A stretch of 64,000 nt of DNA from CAVPPA01 sp963841325. GTDB lineage: Bacteria > Patescibacteriota > Saccharimonadia > Saccharimonadales > UBA4665. The stretch is from positions 62,001 to 126,000 of the forward strand of contig CAWJBZ010000007.1 of assembly GCA_963841325.1 (NCBI GenBank), read 5' to 3'. Shown piece after piece: positions 18,379 through 26,250 of this stretch; the first letter of the stretch is position 1, and the number at the start of each line of letters is the position of its first letter. A program made the translations under genes and the position numbers. Under the pieces are notes generated by a model. That model was not told the DNA's origin, did not search any database, and was given only the letters and a program-made list of their open reading frames with translations.

Positions 18379-18800
18379 CGAAGTGCCCCCAAATCTTTAA
18401 GCGCGTCGCGGAAACCCCTCAGGGCAGCTTGAACATCACGTCGATAAAGTCGAGACATTTCTTCGTGAACGATTTTATTCCGCAGCTTATGGCCAAACCA
18501 AACAGTATCGTTACTTTTCAGATTACGTTGAGCCGACACCAAGCGTTCACCCATAGTTTTTCCTTTGAAGTGTTTCTTTTTTAGCGCTTCATCTAATAAG
18601 TTATCGGCATTAATGACAGCTAAAGGCCAAGTGTTGCTCTTACCGCATAATTTCTCAATTTCTAACCAGCGTTGTTGGAATTTCTTTAAATCCAGTTTTT
18701 GTGGTTGTAACCGAGCGCTTATAGCCATGCCAATTAGCAAAACAATAATGGCTACAATGGCAATAATTATCAGTTCCTTATTATTGAAGATATCATTCAT
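18375..18800 (-). CDS. Membrane-anchored protein with HEPN-like Rx4H motif in the gat operon
   Basis: The 141-residue protein has an N-terminal membrane helix (about 9-28) and a soluble helical domain with RNKIVH at residues 107-112. The Rx4H pattern with Asn after the Arg is the active-site signature of HEPN ribonucleases and HEPN-fold proteins. It is locked into the gat operon, overlapping gatA upstream by eight bases and gatB downstream by four, so it is translated with the amidotransferase. Catalysis cannot be inferred from the motif alone; some HEPN proteins only bind nucleic acid or nucleotides. Confidence 0.7.
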   Translation of the reverse strand: MNDIFNNKELIIIAIVAIIVLLIGMAISARLQPQKLDLKKFQQRWLEIEKLCGKSNTWPLAVINADNLLDEALKKKHFKGKTMGERLVSAQRNLKSNDTVWFGHKLRNKIVHEEMSRLYRRDVQAALRGFRDALKDLGALR

Positions 18801-20229
18801 TGATTAACTCCTCTGTTTGATGGGCTAACCCAAGCAGTGCTTTGTCTGATCGTTGTGGAGCCATTAGTTGTAATCCAACTGGTAAATGGTCACTTAGACC
18901 CGCTGGAATACTGATAGCCGGGATACCTACTAGATTAACGGCTACTGTCATGATGTCCGACAAATACATCTGGAGCGGATCGCTAACGTTTTCGCCAATT
19001 TTAAAGGCTGTCATTGGTGCGGTCGGGCCTAACAGAAAATCGACTTTTGAAAAGGCTGACTCAAATTCTTTGATCAATTTAGTTCTAACAGTTTGAGCTC
19101 GTCGGTAGTAGGCATCATAATAACCACTGCTTAATACATAAGTCCCGATCATGATCCGGCGTTTAGCTTCCTTACCAAAGCCAATACCACGTGATTTGGT
19201 GTAGCTCTCGTCAAGATCTTTAGCGTCTTTATAGCTATAGCCATAACGTTGCCCGTCATAACGATTTAAATTGCTACTAACTTCAGCAGGACAAATAATA
19301 TAATAGACCGCCAAAGCCATCGGTAAACTAGGCAGACTAACATTTTGAATGATAGCTCCCGCTGCTTGAAGTTTATGGGCAGCCGATTCGATAACACCCC
19401 TAATACTGACCGGCAAACCTTCGCCCATATACTCCTTAATTACCCCGATTTTCTGGCCCTTCAAATCACCAGATAAAATCGCATAACCATCAGGTTCACG
19501 TTCAATTGTCGTACTATCCAGTTCGTCTCGACCGGCCATTATGTCTAAAACCAGCGCTGCATCTTCCACTTGTCGGGCTAATGGGCCAATAACATCAGTA
19601 CTGCTGGCCATAGCCACTACGCCACTACGTGATACTAAGCCATAAGTTGGCTTATACCCGACAATTCCACAAAAGCTTGCCGGTAATCGGATAGAACCGC
19701 CGGTATCTGTACCTAGTGCAAACGGTACAAGGTTTAATAATACTGATACCGCTGAGCCGCCAGATGATCCACCAGGCACCCGAGTAGTATCTAATGGATT
19801 CTTAGTCACCATAAAGTCACTGTTTTCAGTCGATGAACCATGAGCAAATGCGTCAAGATTAGCTTTAGCCACACAAATAGCCCCTTCAGCTTCTAACCGT
19901 TCAATGGCAGTTGCCTGATAGGGTGCCTCAAAACCCTTCAAAATATTGCTAGCCGCAGTTGTCTCGCTACCAAAAGTTAAAAAGTTATCCTTAGCGATAA
20001 ATGGAACCCCAGCCAGACGTCCTATTTTTTGACCTTTTTGAGCTTGGTTATCAATTTTACGGGCACGTTCCAATGCTCGGTTTTCAATGGTCGCAATTAT
20101 GGCATCGTATTTTTTAGCAGCCGAAATCGCTTTCAAAGACAGCTGAATTAGCTCAACAGCCTTCAGTTCCCTATTAACGACTTTTTGGGAGATCTCGGCA
20201 ATAGATAACCACTGTCCCTTTGAATCCAT
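18793..20229 (-). CDS. gatA: Aspartyl/glutamyl-tRNA amidotransferase subunit A
   Basis: Glutaminase subunit of GatCAB and a member of the amidase-signature family. The Ser-cisSer-Lys triad is visible: Lys in FIAKDNF (near residue 78), and GGSSGGSAVSV followed by the GTDTGGSIRLPASFCG signature (about 150-182). At 478 residues it is full length. gatC ends directly upstream, leaving no gap between the two genes. Confidence 0.97.
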   Translation of the reverse strand: MDSKGQWLSIAEISQKVVNRELKAVELIQLSLKAISAAKKYDAIIATIENRALERARKIDNQAQKGQKIGRLAGVPFIAKDNFLTFGSETTAASNILKGFEAPYQATAIERLEAEGAICVAKANLDAFAHGSSTENSDFMVTKNPLDTTRVPGGSSGGSAVSVLLNLVPFALGTDTGGSIRLPASFCGIVGYKPTYGLVSRSGVVAMASSTDVIGPLARQVEDAALVLDIMAGRDELDSTTIEREPDGYAILSGDLKGQKIGVIKEYMGEGLPVSIRGVIESAAHKLQAAGAIIQNVSLPSLPMALAVYYIICPAEVSSNLNRYDGQRYGYSYKDAKDLDESYTKSRGIGFGKEAKRRIMIGTYVLSSGYYDAYYRRAQTVRTKLIKEFESAFSKVDFLLGPTAPMTAFKIGENVSDPLQMYLSDIMTVAVNLVGIPAISIPAGLSDHLPVGLQLMAPQRSDKALLGLAHQTEELINE

Positions 20230-20523
20230 TTATTCGATAATCCTTTTAACTTTGATCTGATCTGCTTGAACCGCAGGTACATTTTTAAGTAATACTTTCG
20301 GTTCATAACCGTAATCATAAACTACGTCGTCACGCATAACATTAACTAGTCCGGTTACCTGATTGGTTGACTTTAAACCGGTAATATCGACAGTTTGGAG
20401 CTGCTCAACATAATGGAGGATTTCACTTAGCTCACGACTAAATTCCTCAACTTCTTGATCAGTTAAGTCAAGACGGGCTAAACGAGCCAATTTTAATACA
20501 TCCTCGCTGGCTAACTTGTTCAT
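20230..20523 (-). CDS. gatC: Aspartyl/glutamyl-tRNA amidotransferase subunit C
   Basis: Small belt subunit that holds GatA and GatB together. The 97-residue protein shows the family pattern LARLARLDLTDQEVEEFSRELSEIL, then MRDDVV in its C-terminal half. The first gene of the operon. TACAAT eight bases before the ATG suggests a leaderless transcript. Confidence 0.95.
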   Translation of the reverse strand: MNKLASEDVLKLARLARLDLTDQEVEEFSRELSEILHYVEQLQTVDITGLKSTNQVTGLVNVMRDDVVYDYGYEPKVLLKNVPAVQADQIKVKRIIE

Positions 20524-20531
20524 TTAACTTA

Positions 20532-20537
20532 ATTGTA
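20532..20537 (-). promoter_or_regulatory. -10 box for a leaderless gatC operon mRNA
   Basis: TACAAT on the minus strand (20537-20532) ends eight bases before the gatC ATG at 20523; no Shine-Dalgarno is present. Confidence 0.5.
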
Positions 20538-20572
20538 GCAGAACTTTTAATTCATAGAAGTACGACAACAAG

Positions 20573-20601
20573 TTGCATTTTAAGCTTAAGTATTGTATAA
20601 T
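20573..20601 (+). promoter_or_regulatory. Promoter of a leaderless gene at 20608
   Basis: TTGCAT (20573-20578), a 17-base spacer and a consensus TATAAT (20596-20601) lie six bases before the ATG at 20608. This is the clearest leaderless promoter in the window and it decides the start codon of the gene. Confidence 0.75.
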
Positions 20602-20607
20602 ACTTTT

Positions 20608-21273
20608 ATGCTAAATCATTCTTCACCTAATTTTGACCTTCAGCAAACTTTTAATTTTGACCGGCAGGATACACCACCTTTGCCTATTACAGATATGCCA
20701 GCAGAATCTACAAACTTGTCAGAACTTTATTCAGGGTCAGTTCCAACAACTGAAGAGTTATCTAACTCTACTCCAAATCATCTGCCAGAAACAGTAATAC
20801 CCAATCCTAACTTTCCGAAGCTTAGTTTACGTGCCGAGTTTCTACTTAAGGCGTTAAAATTAATTGGTAGACATAACATTTCTGTCGGCTTTCTGATCGT
20901 TACTGACCCCCCGGAACCAAGAGAAGACAGCAGCGGGTCAATCGCTAAAGACAGAGCTGCAGTTTTTGATAGATATGGGGACGACGAAATCATCATTGAA
21001 GAGATGCGGCAAAGAAACGAAAAAGATAAAGATAGGTATAGAGATGCGGCTCTTTACTTTCTAGCTCGTGCTGCCGGAGTTACTTCCCAAAAAAGATCTC
21101 AAACAACGGCAGAAGGTAGGCTAATTCAGGAAGATTATGAAATCATGGATGATATGTATTCTGGTAAAGCCAATGAAAATGCCCGTAGGCGTTTTATTAC
21201 AACCCTGAAAAGACTCAGTAATCAGCCTGGTAGTGCCAAAAGCCATCGCCCGGTTAAGACAACCAAAAGCTGA
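20608..21273 (+). CDS. Unrecognised 221-residue soluble protein
   Basis: No family is recognised. The first ~65 residues are Ser/Thr/Pro/Asn-rich and probably disordered. The middle (about 75-165) looks folded and ends in charged helices (FDRYGDDEIIIEEMRQ, then RYRDAALYFLARAAG). The C-terminus is basic, ending in HRPVKTTKS. No signal peptide or membrane segment is seen. The start at ATG 20608, rather than an in-frame TTG at 20593, follows from the TATAAT box lying between them. Confidence 0.6.
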   Translation: MLNHSSPNFDLQQTFNFDRQDTPPLPITDMPAESTNLSELYSGSVPTTEELSNSTPNHLPETVIPNPNFPKLSLRAEFLLKALKLIGRHNISVGFLIVTDPPEPREDSSGSIAKDRAAVFDRYGDDEIIIEEMRQRNEKDKDRYRDAALYFLARAAGVTSQKRSQTTAEGRLIQEDYEIMDDMYSGKANENARRRFITTLKRLSNQPGSAKSHRPVKTTKS

Positions 21274-21309
21274 TAGACATAGAGTAGCAAGTAGGTATTG
21301 ATTTGATTG

Positions 21310-23274
21310 CTACATTTTCGTCTTGATATCAGCGACTATATCTCTCAATTCAGCAGCTTTTTCAAACTCTAGGTTAGCTGCTGCCAGCTCCATTTGAGCA
21401 GTTAAGTCTTTAACTAACACACTGTATTCATCTTTAGGAATCTTCCGAAGATCTAGCTTGGCTTTTTTAGCTTCTTCGGGTAAGTCTGGACGAAGTCCTT
21501 TTTCAACGGTTTTAGATATTCCTACAGGAGTAATACCATTTTGACGGTTATATTCTGCTTGAATCAGACGGCGACGGTTTGTTTCGTCAATAGTTTTTTG
21601 CATCGATACAGTTATATGATCGGCATACATTATGACCCTACCATCGACATGTCGGGCAGCCCGGCCAACAGTTTGTATTAATGCCTGTTCACTTCTTAGG
21701 AAACCCTCTTTATCGGCATCTAAGATAGCAACCAGGGACACTTCTGGTAAATCTAGACCTTCCCGCAGCAGATTAATACCCACTAAAACATCATAAACTC
21801 CCAGCCTGAGATCTCGTAATATATCAGTTCGCTCTAATGTTTCGATATCGCTATGTAAATAAGCCACTTTAATATTAAGATCATGGAGATATTCACTGAG
21901 CTCTTCAGCCATCCGCTTGGTTAGTGTGGTCACTAGTACTCGTTGATGTTTGGCGGTTCGGTTTTTTATTTCACCAATCAAATGGTCAATTTGTCCTTCT
22001 ATCGGCTGGACTTCAATTTGCGGATCAAGTAAACCGGTTGGTCGGATAATTTGTTCAGCCGGTTTCGGGCTTCGGCTTAATTCATAAATGGCCGGGGTGG
22101 CGGAAACGTAAATGGCCTGATTAATATGACGCTCAAACTCGGTAAACGTTAATGGACGGTTATCTAGAGCACTAGGCAGGCGAAAGCCGTATTCCACTAG
22201 TACTTCTTTGCGAGCCCGATCGCCGTTATACATTCCCCTAACTTGTGGAATAGTCATATGTGATTCATCGATTAATAACAAATAATCATCTGGAAAATAA
22301 TCCAATAAGGTAGCTGGTTGTTCGCCGGGTTCGCGATCGGTCAGATAGCGGGAATAGTTTTCAATGCCTTTAACAAAACCGGTAGCTTCCATCATTTCTA
22401 GATCAAATCGGGTACGTTGTTCCAACCGTTGAGCTTCTAACAATTTATTTTGTTTTTTATAGTCAGCTAATCGTAAATGCAATTCCTGATCAATTTTACC
22501 TAAAGCTATCTTAAGTTTCTCTTGCGGAGTAACGTAATGTGATCCCGGAAAAATCTTTAGAGTATTTAGGTGAGTCAGTACTTCGCCAGTCAAAGAATCG
22601 ACTCTAGTAATGCGCTCGACTTCATCACCAAAAAATTCGATCCGGTAAGCTACTTCTTCACCGGCTGGAAAAACATCTACCACATCACCCCGAACCCGGA
22701 AGGTGCCCCGGCGAAAATCGACGTCGTTACGATGGTATTGAATATCGGTCAATTGACGTAAAAACTTATCCCGTAACCGTCTTTCCTTAATAGTTAGCTC
22801 AATTGATAGGTTATTGTAATCTTCAACCGAACCGATCCCATAAATACAGCTAACACTAGCTACAATAATAACGTCACGACGGGTCAGTAAAGCATCAGTT
22901 GCGGCATGACGTAATCGATCAATTTCCTCATTAATATCCGAGTCTTTTTCAATATAGGTATCGGTCCGAGGCATGTACGCCTCAGGCTGATAATAATCAA
23001 AGTAACTAACAAAGTAATGAACGGCATTGTTCGGGAAAAATCGTTTAAATTCGCTGTATAACTGGGCAGCTAAGGTTTTATTATGACTCAACACCAGTGT
23101 CGGTTTCTGCCGATTTTGGATAACTTCGGACATCACGAAAGTTTTGCCGGATCCGGTTACGCCGAGCAGTACTTGCTCTTTGACCCCTTTTTGTAACCCT
23201 TCGTTTAGTTGAGCAATTGCCGAAGGCTGATCGCCGGTCGGTTGATAGTCACTCTTTAACTGAAACTCACTCAT
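21310..23274 (-). CDS. uvrB: Excinuclease ABC subunit B
   Basis: DNA damage-recognition helicase of nucleotide excision repair. Walker A is GVTGSGKTF (near residue 40). The beta-hairpin region with YFDYYQPEAYMPRTDTYIEKD follows, then the helicase motifs and a second RecA domain with VGINLLREGLDLPEVSLVAILDADKEGFLRS (split here for length). The C-terminal UVR motif (AAANLEFEKAAELRDIV) binds UvrC. At 654 residues it is full length. TACAAT six bases before the ATG suggests a leaderless mRNA. Confidence 0.97.
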   Translation of the reverse strand: MSEFQLKSDYQPTGDQPSAIAQLNEGLQKGVKEQVLLGVTGSGKTFVMSEVIQNRQKPTLVLSHNKTLAAQLYSEFKRFFPNNAVHYFVSYFDYYQPEAYMPRTDTYIEKDSDINEEIDRLRHAATDALLTRRDVIIVASVSCIYGIGSVEDYNNLSIELTIKERRLRDKFLRQLTDIQYHRNDVDFRRGTFRVRGDVVDVFPAGEEVAYRIEFFGDEVERITRVDSLTGEVLTHLNTLKIFPGSHYVTPQEKLKIALGKIDQELHLRLADYKKQNKLLEAQRLEQRTRFDLEMMEATGFVKGIENYSRYLTDREPGEQPATLLDYFPDDYLLLIDESHMTIPQVRGMYNGDRARKEVLVEYGFRLPSALDNRPLTFTEFERHINQAIYVSATPAIYELSRSPKPAEQIIRPTGLLDPQIEVQPIEGQIDHLIGEIKNRTAKHQRVLVTTLTKRMAEELSEYLHDLNIKVAYLHSDIETLERTDILRDLRLGVYDVLVGINLLREGLDLPEVSLVAILDADKEGFLRSEQALIQTVGRAARHVDGRVIMYADHITVSMQKTIDETNRRRLIQAEYNRQNGITPVGISKTVEKGLRPDLPEEAKKAKLDLRKIPKDEYSVLVKDLTAQMELAAANLEFEKAAELRDIVADIKTKM

Positions 23275-23280
23275 TACCTA

Positions 23281-23286
23281 ATTGTA
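23281..23286 (-). promoter_or_regulatory. -10 box for a leaderless uvrB mRNA
   Basis: TACAAT on the minus strand (23286-23281) is six bases upstream of the uvrB ATG at 23274, without a Shine-Dalgarno. Confidence 0.55.
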
Positions 23287-23318
23287 ACAAGTTGGTAGAT
23301 GAGAAATATAAAGATAGC

Positions 23319-23969
23319 TTAACCAGACCGCGGTTCCGGATTTATTAATGGGTCACGTCGTAAGTACCAGTGTTCATCACGAGCTAAAACTTCACGGATA
23401 TCAGCATATTTTTTATCCAACAAAGCGATGATTTTTTGGACCAGGTGTTCCGGATTATCGTCATAGATAACTAAATCGTCTGGCGGTTCCAAGGTTTTCA
23501 TCAATTCCGGCACGATATCAGCCGTGCCTCCACTGCCTAGTAATACGCCACAGGGTTTATGAGCTTCTAATGCCGAAGTGAATTCATGTAGTGAACCAAA
23601 ACGGCCGCCAACCGTAATCACCGCGTCACTGGATTGAACTAGATATAAATCTCTCCCGACGTAGCTTAAACCGGTAAAATTTATAAAATCAAATACATCA
23701 TGCGGCAAATGATACTTCTTAATGTGTTCTCGTAAACTTTCGGCCGGCGAAAATCCAATACTCGTACCTCCGGCTTTTTTAGCTCCGTAGGCTGCGTAAT
23801 ATGGTAATCCAACAGTGGCACCAGTGGTTACGATATTACCGGATTTAGCCACTGCCCTACCTAAAGCTTCGGCTTTATCATGAGCATCTTGAATTGTTTT
23901 ACCAGCCGCTGCACCTGAAATACAAATCGAATAACGTAAGGATTTGAGTGATTCTAAATCGTTTGGCAT
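23319..23969 (-). CDS. LOG/SLOG-family Rossmann-fold nucleotide-binding protein
   Basis: This 216-residue protein has an SLOG-type Rossmann fold. The N-terminus YSICISGAAAGKTIQDAHDKAEALG corresponds to the first beta-alpha unit (split motif). VITVGGRFGSLHEFTSALEAHKPCGVLLG is a variant of the PGGxGTxxE loop that binds nucleotide or nucleotide sugar in LOG/DprA-like proteins (split motif). The exact PGG is VGG here, so cytokinin-type phosphoribohydrolase activity is not assured. It is 24 bases downstream of the 410-residue unknown gene and probably cotranscribed. Confidence 0.7.
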   Translation of the reverse strand: MPNDLESLKSLRYSICISGAAAGKTIQDAHDKAEALGRAVAKSGNIVTTGATVGLPYYAAYGAKKAGGTSIGFSPAESLREHIKKYHLPHDVFDFINFTGLSYVGRDLYLVQSSDAVITVGGRFGSLHEFTSALEAHKPCGVLLGSGGTADIVPELMKTLEPPDDLVIYDDNPEHLVQKIIALLDKKYADIREVLARDEHWYLRRDPLINPEPRSG

Positions 23970-23993
23970 TTATTTTTCTGCTTATCCTTAAGT

Positions 23994-25226
23994 TTATACT
24001 ACAGCCGGTTCAGCCACAAGTTGTGACTCCAGATTACCGAGGATGGCCTGTTCAACATTTTCATGTCTCATGTAGTGAATCATTAACTCGTGCCACAAGT
24101 TGTTTTGAAAATAATGAACTATACGGCTCGAATAAGGCAATTGATTGCAATAATTAAGGGCAGCATCAACTATATTCAACGATACGGGTTGATGGTCATG
24201 TAAATACCCTAGACAGGTGGTGTGGTGCCAAAATTCCAAACTTGGCTCAATGTGGCTAAGAGCTTTTTCAATGGAGTGCCAACTCAGATCTTCTCGTTGG
24301 ACGTGAGGTTCAAATAGATCAGCCCGAAATCGGTCAGCAAAACGAGCATAATACCGCTGGACAATTTGCCATGGTACCGGTTGATCAAGTAATTCAGCGT
24401 TTAGTGTTGGTTCGCCTATAACAACAGTTTGTACTAATTTACCAAAGTTAGGTTTTACTTGACAAAGCTTTAAGAAGGTCGTGCAAGCCCGAACCTCATT
24501 CATTTCATGCAGTGCCAGGATAAATGTCGTCAGGGTGGCGGCTGGTGGGCTATTATCTGGTAGGGGTAATAAAACTACGGTACCGAATTCTTTAAGACTG
24601 ATAATATTGTGTTTCTTAAGAGAGACAACTTTTGAGGCTAATTCCCGCCAATGTTTAGTATTTGGCGCCACAATGGCGATTTGACGGATTTCAAAATTAC
24701 TGGCTTTTAGCTTTTTATAGCTATCTAGCATCGCTTTTCGCCAACTTGCTGACTCCAGCAACCAAGCAGCGGCAAAGACCGTGGTCACTTGTTCGCGACG
24801 TAACATTGACTCTAATGACCGGTAATTCAGCGCTTTCATGGTATGTTTAGGCGGCTGAGCTTTAAGAAGTTTTTTAGCAACGGTTGACTGAAGGGCAAAA
24901 CAGCTTTTGGATACTGGCAACGACAGAAGAGCACGACTGATACTAACATTCAAATCCTGCTTATCGCCGTATTGTTTACGTAAAGACTCAACTAAACGTT
25001 TATCGTCATCTTTAACCCTCTGTTGAAGAGCAGCATATAGCTCATCACCGGTAGTATCGTTAGGGTCTAATCCCAGTTCTTTGAGTTTTAATCTAGTTGC
25101 TCTTTCTATTTCGGTCGACAATCGAATATCGGTATTGTTATGGCCGCTGGCAACCTCCAATCGTGATAATACCCGATGAAAGTTTGGCTCATCAGCGCCA
25201 AGCAATTCAGACAGTACCCTGGTCAT
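23994..25226 (-). CDS. Unrecognised 410-residue protein
   Basis: No family is recognised. There is no signal peptide or membrane helix. Residues ~1-75 are helical and charged (RLKLKELGLDPNDTTGDEL). The middle, with AIVAPNTKHWRELASKVV and TVVLLPLPDN, looks alpha/beta. The C-terminal third is rich in His and Trp (WHSIEKALSHIEPSLEFWHH). It is first in a two-gene unit with the LOG-like gene. On the minus strand TTGGTC (25265-25260), 17 bases, then TAAGAT (25242-25237) lie ten bases before the ATG. Confidence 0.6.
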   Translation of the reverse strand: MTRVLSELLGADEPNFHRVLSRLEVASGHNNTDIRLSTEIERATRLKLKELGLDPNDTTGDELYAALQQRVKDDDKRLVESLRKQYGDKQDLNVSISRALLSLPVSKSCFALQSTVAKKLLKAQPPKHTMKALNYRSLESMLRREQVTTVFAAAWLLESASWRKAMLDSYKKLKASNFEIRQIAIVAPNTKHWRELASKVVSLKKHNIISLKEFGTVVLLPLPDNSPPAATLTTFILALHEMNEVRACTTFLKLCQVKPNFGKLVQTVVIGEPTLNAELLDQPVPWQIVQRYYARFADRFRADLFEPHVQREDLSWHSIEKALSHIEPSLEFWHHTTCLGYLHDHQPVSLNIVDAALNYCNQLPYSSRIVHYFQNNLWHELMIHYMRHENVEQAILGNLESQLVAEPAVV

Positions 25227-25269
25227 ACTTATTTACATCTTAGCACAAGCAGAATTTTTGACCAAAACC

Positions 25270-25298
25270 TTGACATTACATTCCAGTTATGATAAACC
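25270..25298 (+). promoter_or_regulatory. Possible promoter of GC-rich island 1
   Basis: A perfect TTGACA (25270-25275) is followed after 17 bases by TAAACC, a poor -10. A second TTGACA at 25339-25344 has no good -10 partner. This is only a candidate start for the island transcript. Confidence 0.25.
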
Positions 25299-25353
25299 AC
25301 TACGGTATTTCGTTGAGCGGAGATCCGTTCCGAGTACTTTGACAAGCAGACAA

Positions 25354-25409
25354 ACACAAAGTGAGGTATGAGATCGTAATAGCAAACTGTTTCATACCTC
25401 GCTTTGTGT
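25354..25409 (+). promoter_or_regulatory. Island 1 leader hairpin with ACACAAAGYGAG base
   Basis: The arms 25354-25371 and 25392-25409 pair over 18 bp with one G-U, around a 20-base loop. The base of the stem (ACACAAAGTGAG on the left, CTCGCTTTGTGT on the right) is nearly identical to the leader hairpin of island 2. The hairpin ends 65 bases before the first start codon. Confidence 0.7.
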
Positions 25410-25474
25410 GGTTAGAAACACACGCCAGCACTCTAGCTGGAGCCATTATCGGCTGAGCAGACAAGGAGTCACCT

Positions 25475-25783
25475 GTGGCAGGACACATCGTTATCCAAGC
25501 ACCAAGGGTCGATGAATCTGAGTACACGCTTCTCAAGGAAGCTTGCGGCGATCGGAGTTCGTTCTGGTGCAAACCAGCTCAATTCGAACGTCGCGGCAGT
25601 CACGCCAAGGTCATCATCCGCCCGAAGTGCTGGGTCGCTGGACGAGCACAAGCTCAGGCAATCGTACGCTGGCTCCGCAGTCGCGGCATCCACACTGACG
25701 CCAAGTTCTACGAACCTCAGGTCAATCATCAATCCCTCAGGGGCACCAGCATCACCGCAGCAACGTCGTTCACTACGATCTGA
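25475..25783 (+). CDS. Unrecognised small protein, island 1 gene A
   Basis: GTG start with AAGGAG six bases upstream (25463-25468). The 102-residue product is basic, and its first two thirds look folded: HIVIQAPRVDESEYTLLKEA, FWCKPAQFERRG, KVIIRPKCWVAG, then a helix with QAQAIVRWLRSRGIHTDAKF. Two Cys are present, and there is no membrane helix. The last ~20 residues are low-complexity Ser/Thr. Other frames are open here too because of GC content, but only this one has a good Shine-Dalgarno. Codons favour C/G endings, unlike neighbouring genes. Confidence 0.55.
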   Translation: MAGHIVIQAPRVDESEYTLLKEACGDRSSFWCKPAQFERRGSHAKVIIRPKCWVAGRAQAQAIVRWLRSRGIHTDAKFYEPQVNHQSLRGTSITAATSFTTI

Positions 25784-25819
25784 AACGGTCGCAGCAACAT
25801 CGCTTCTAGAGGACATCTG

Positions 25820-26074
25820 ATGCCAGTCAACCTCCACACCTCATCCCGTGCTCTACCAGACGGTCACTCCTGGAACTACGACAGGGCCATGTCCATGCTG
25901 AAGACCGGCGAAACCTTGGAGATTGAAGTCTTCATCGACGATATCACCAGGCGTGCGCCGATTACCAACCGAAGGGACCTAGTGACGGAACGATGCGCAG
26001 CGGTCAATGACGGGGCAACCTGTCGACTCATCGGTGTTTCCCGAGTCCAGAAAAGGTCTCAGCCGGCGGCATAA
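25820..26074 (+). CDS. Unrecognised small protein, island 1 gene B
   Basis: ATG start with AGAGGA six bases upstream (25808-25813), 36 bases after gene A. The 84-residue protein is soluble with an acidic middle (TGETLEIEVFIDDITRRAP) and a basic tail. No family is recognised. It shares the GC-rich codon use of gene A and is followed at once by the long 3' hairpin. Confidence 0.5.
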   Translation: MPVNLHTSSRALPDGHSWNYDRAMSMLKTGETLEIEVFIDDITRRAPITNRRDLVTERCAAVNDGATCRLIGVSRVQKRSQPAA

Positions 26075-26085
26075 CAACCAAGTCT

Positions 26086-26153
26086 CAGAGCGCAAGGGAT
26101 GGCGGTATCGCTAAAGGGCATAGCGCCTCAACGCCTACCGTCTCCCTGCTCTG
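26086..26153 (+). terminator. Long 3' stem-loop of island 1
   Basis: The stacked helices are CAGAGC (26086-26091) with GCTCTG (26148-26153), AGGGA with TCCCT, CGGTA with TACCG, and CGCTA (26109-26113) with TAGCG (26121-26125). No T-run follows, so it may be a stability element or a factor-assisted terminator rather than a classical one. Confidence 0.5.
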
Positions 26154-26250
26154 GGTCTATATCTGCTTGTCATGTTTCATGATTGTAAACATCAGCGTGC
26201 GCTTCAGATGAAGAGCTAAAAACAGCAAATCACAAATTATTATTTATAAT

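Larger units (their letters stand above)
25340..26172 (+). other. GC-rich island 1: end-paired, hairpin-led module with two small genes
   Basis: The 833-base unit is bounded by a perfect 11-bp inverted repeat, TGACAAGCAGA (25340-25350) and TCTGCTTGTCA (26162-26172). Inside, in order, are an 18-bp hairpin (25354-25409), a CCAGC/GCTGG hairpin near 25424-25440, a Shine-Dalgarno, two small genes and a long 3' hairpin. Two 60-base lines of the coding part count 57% and 65% GC by hand, well above the neighbouring genes. No transposase or integrase is present. It could be a structured mRNA, a non-autonomous mobile element or a recent acquisition. A second unit with the same plan is at 46910-47465. 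Confidence 0.5.

Noticed and set aside
25469..25837. Alternative coding frames in island 1 on both strands
   Set aside because: They are Ser/Ala/Arg-rich low-complexity translations without a Shine-Dalgarno; the frame starting at 25475 has AAGGAG at ideal spacing.
25340..26172. Classical insertion sequence
   Set aside because: Inverted repeats are present, but there is no transposase and no clear target-site duplication, and the second island has different repeat sequences.
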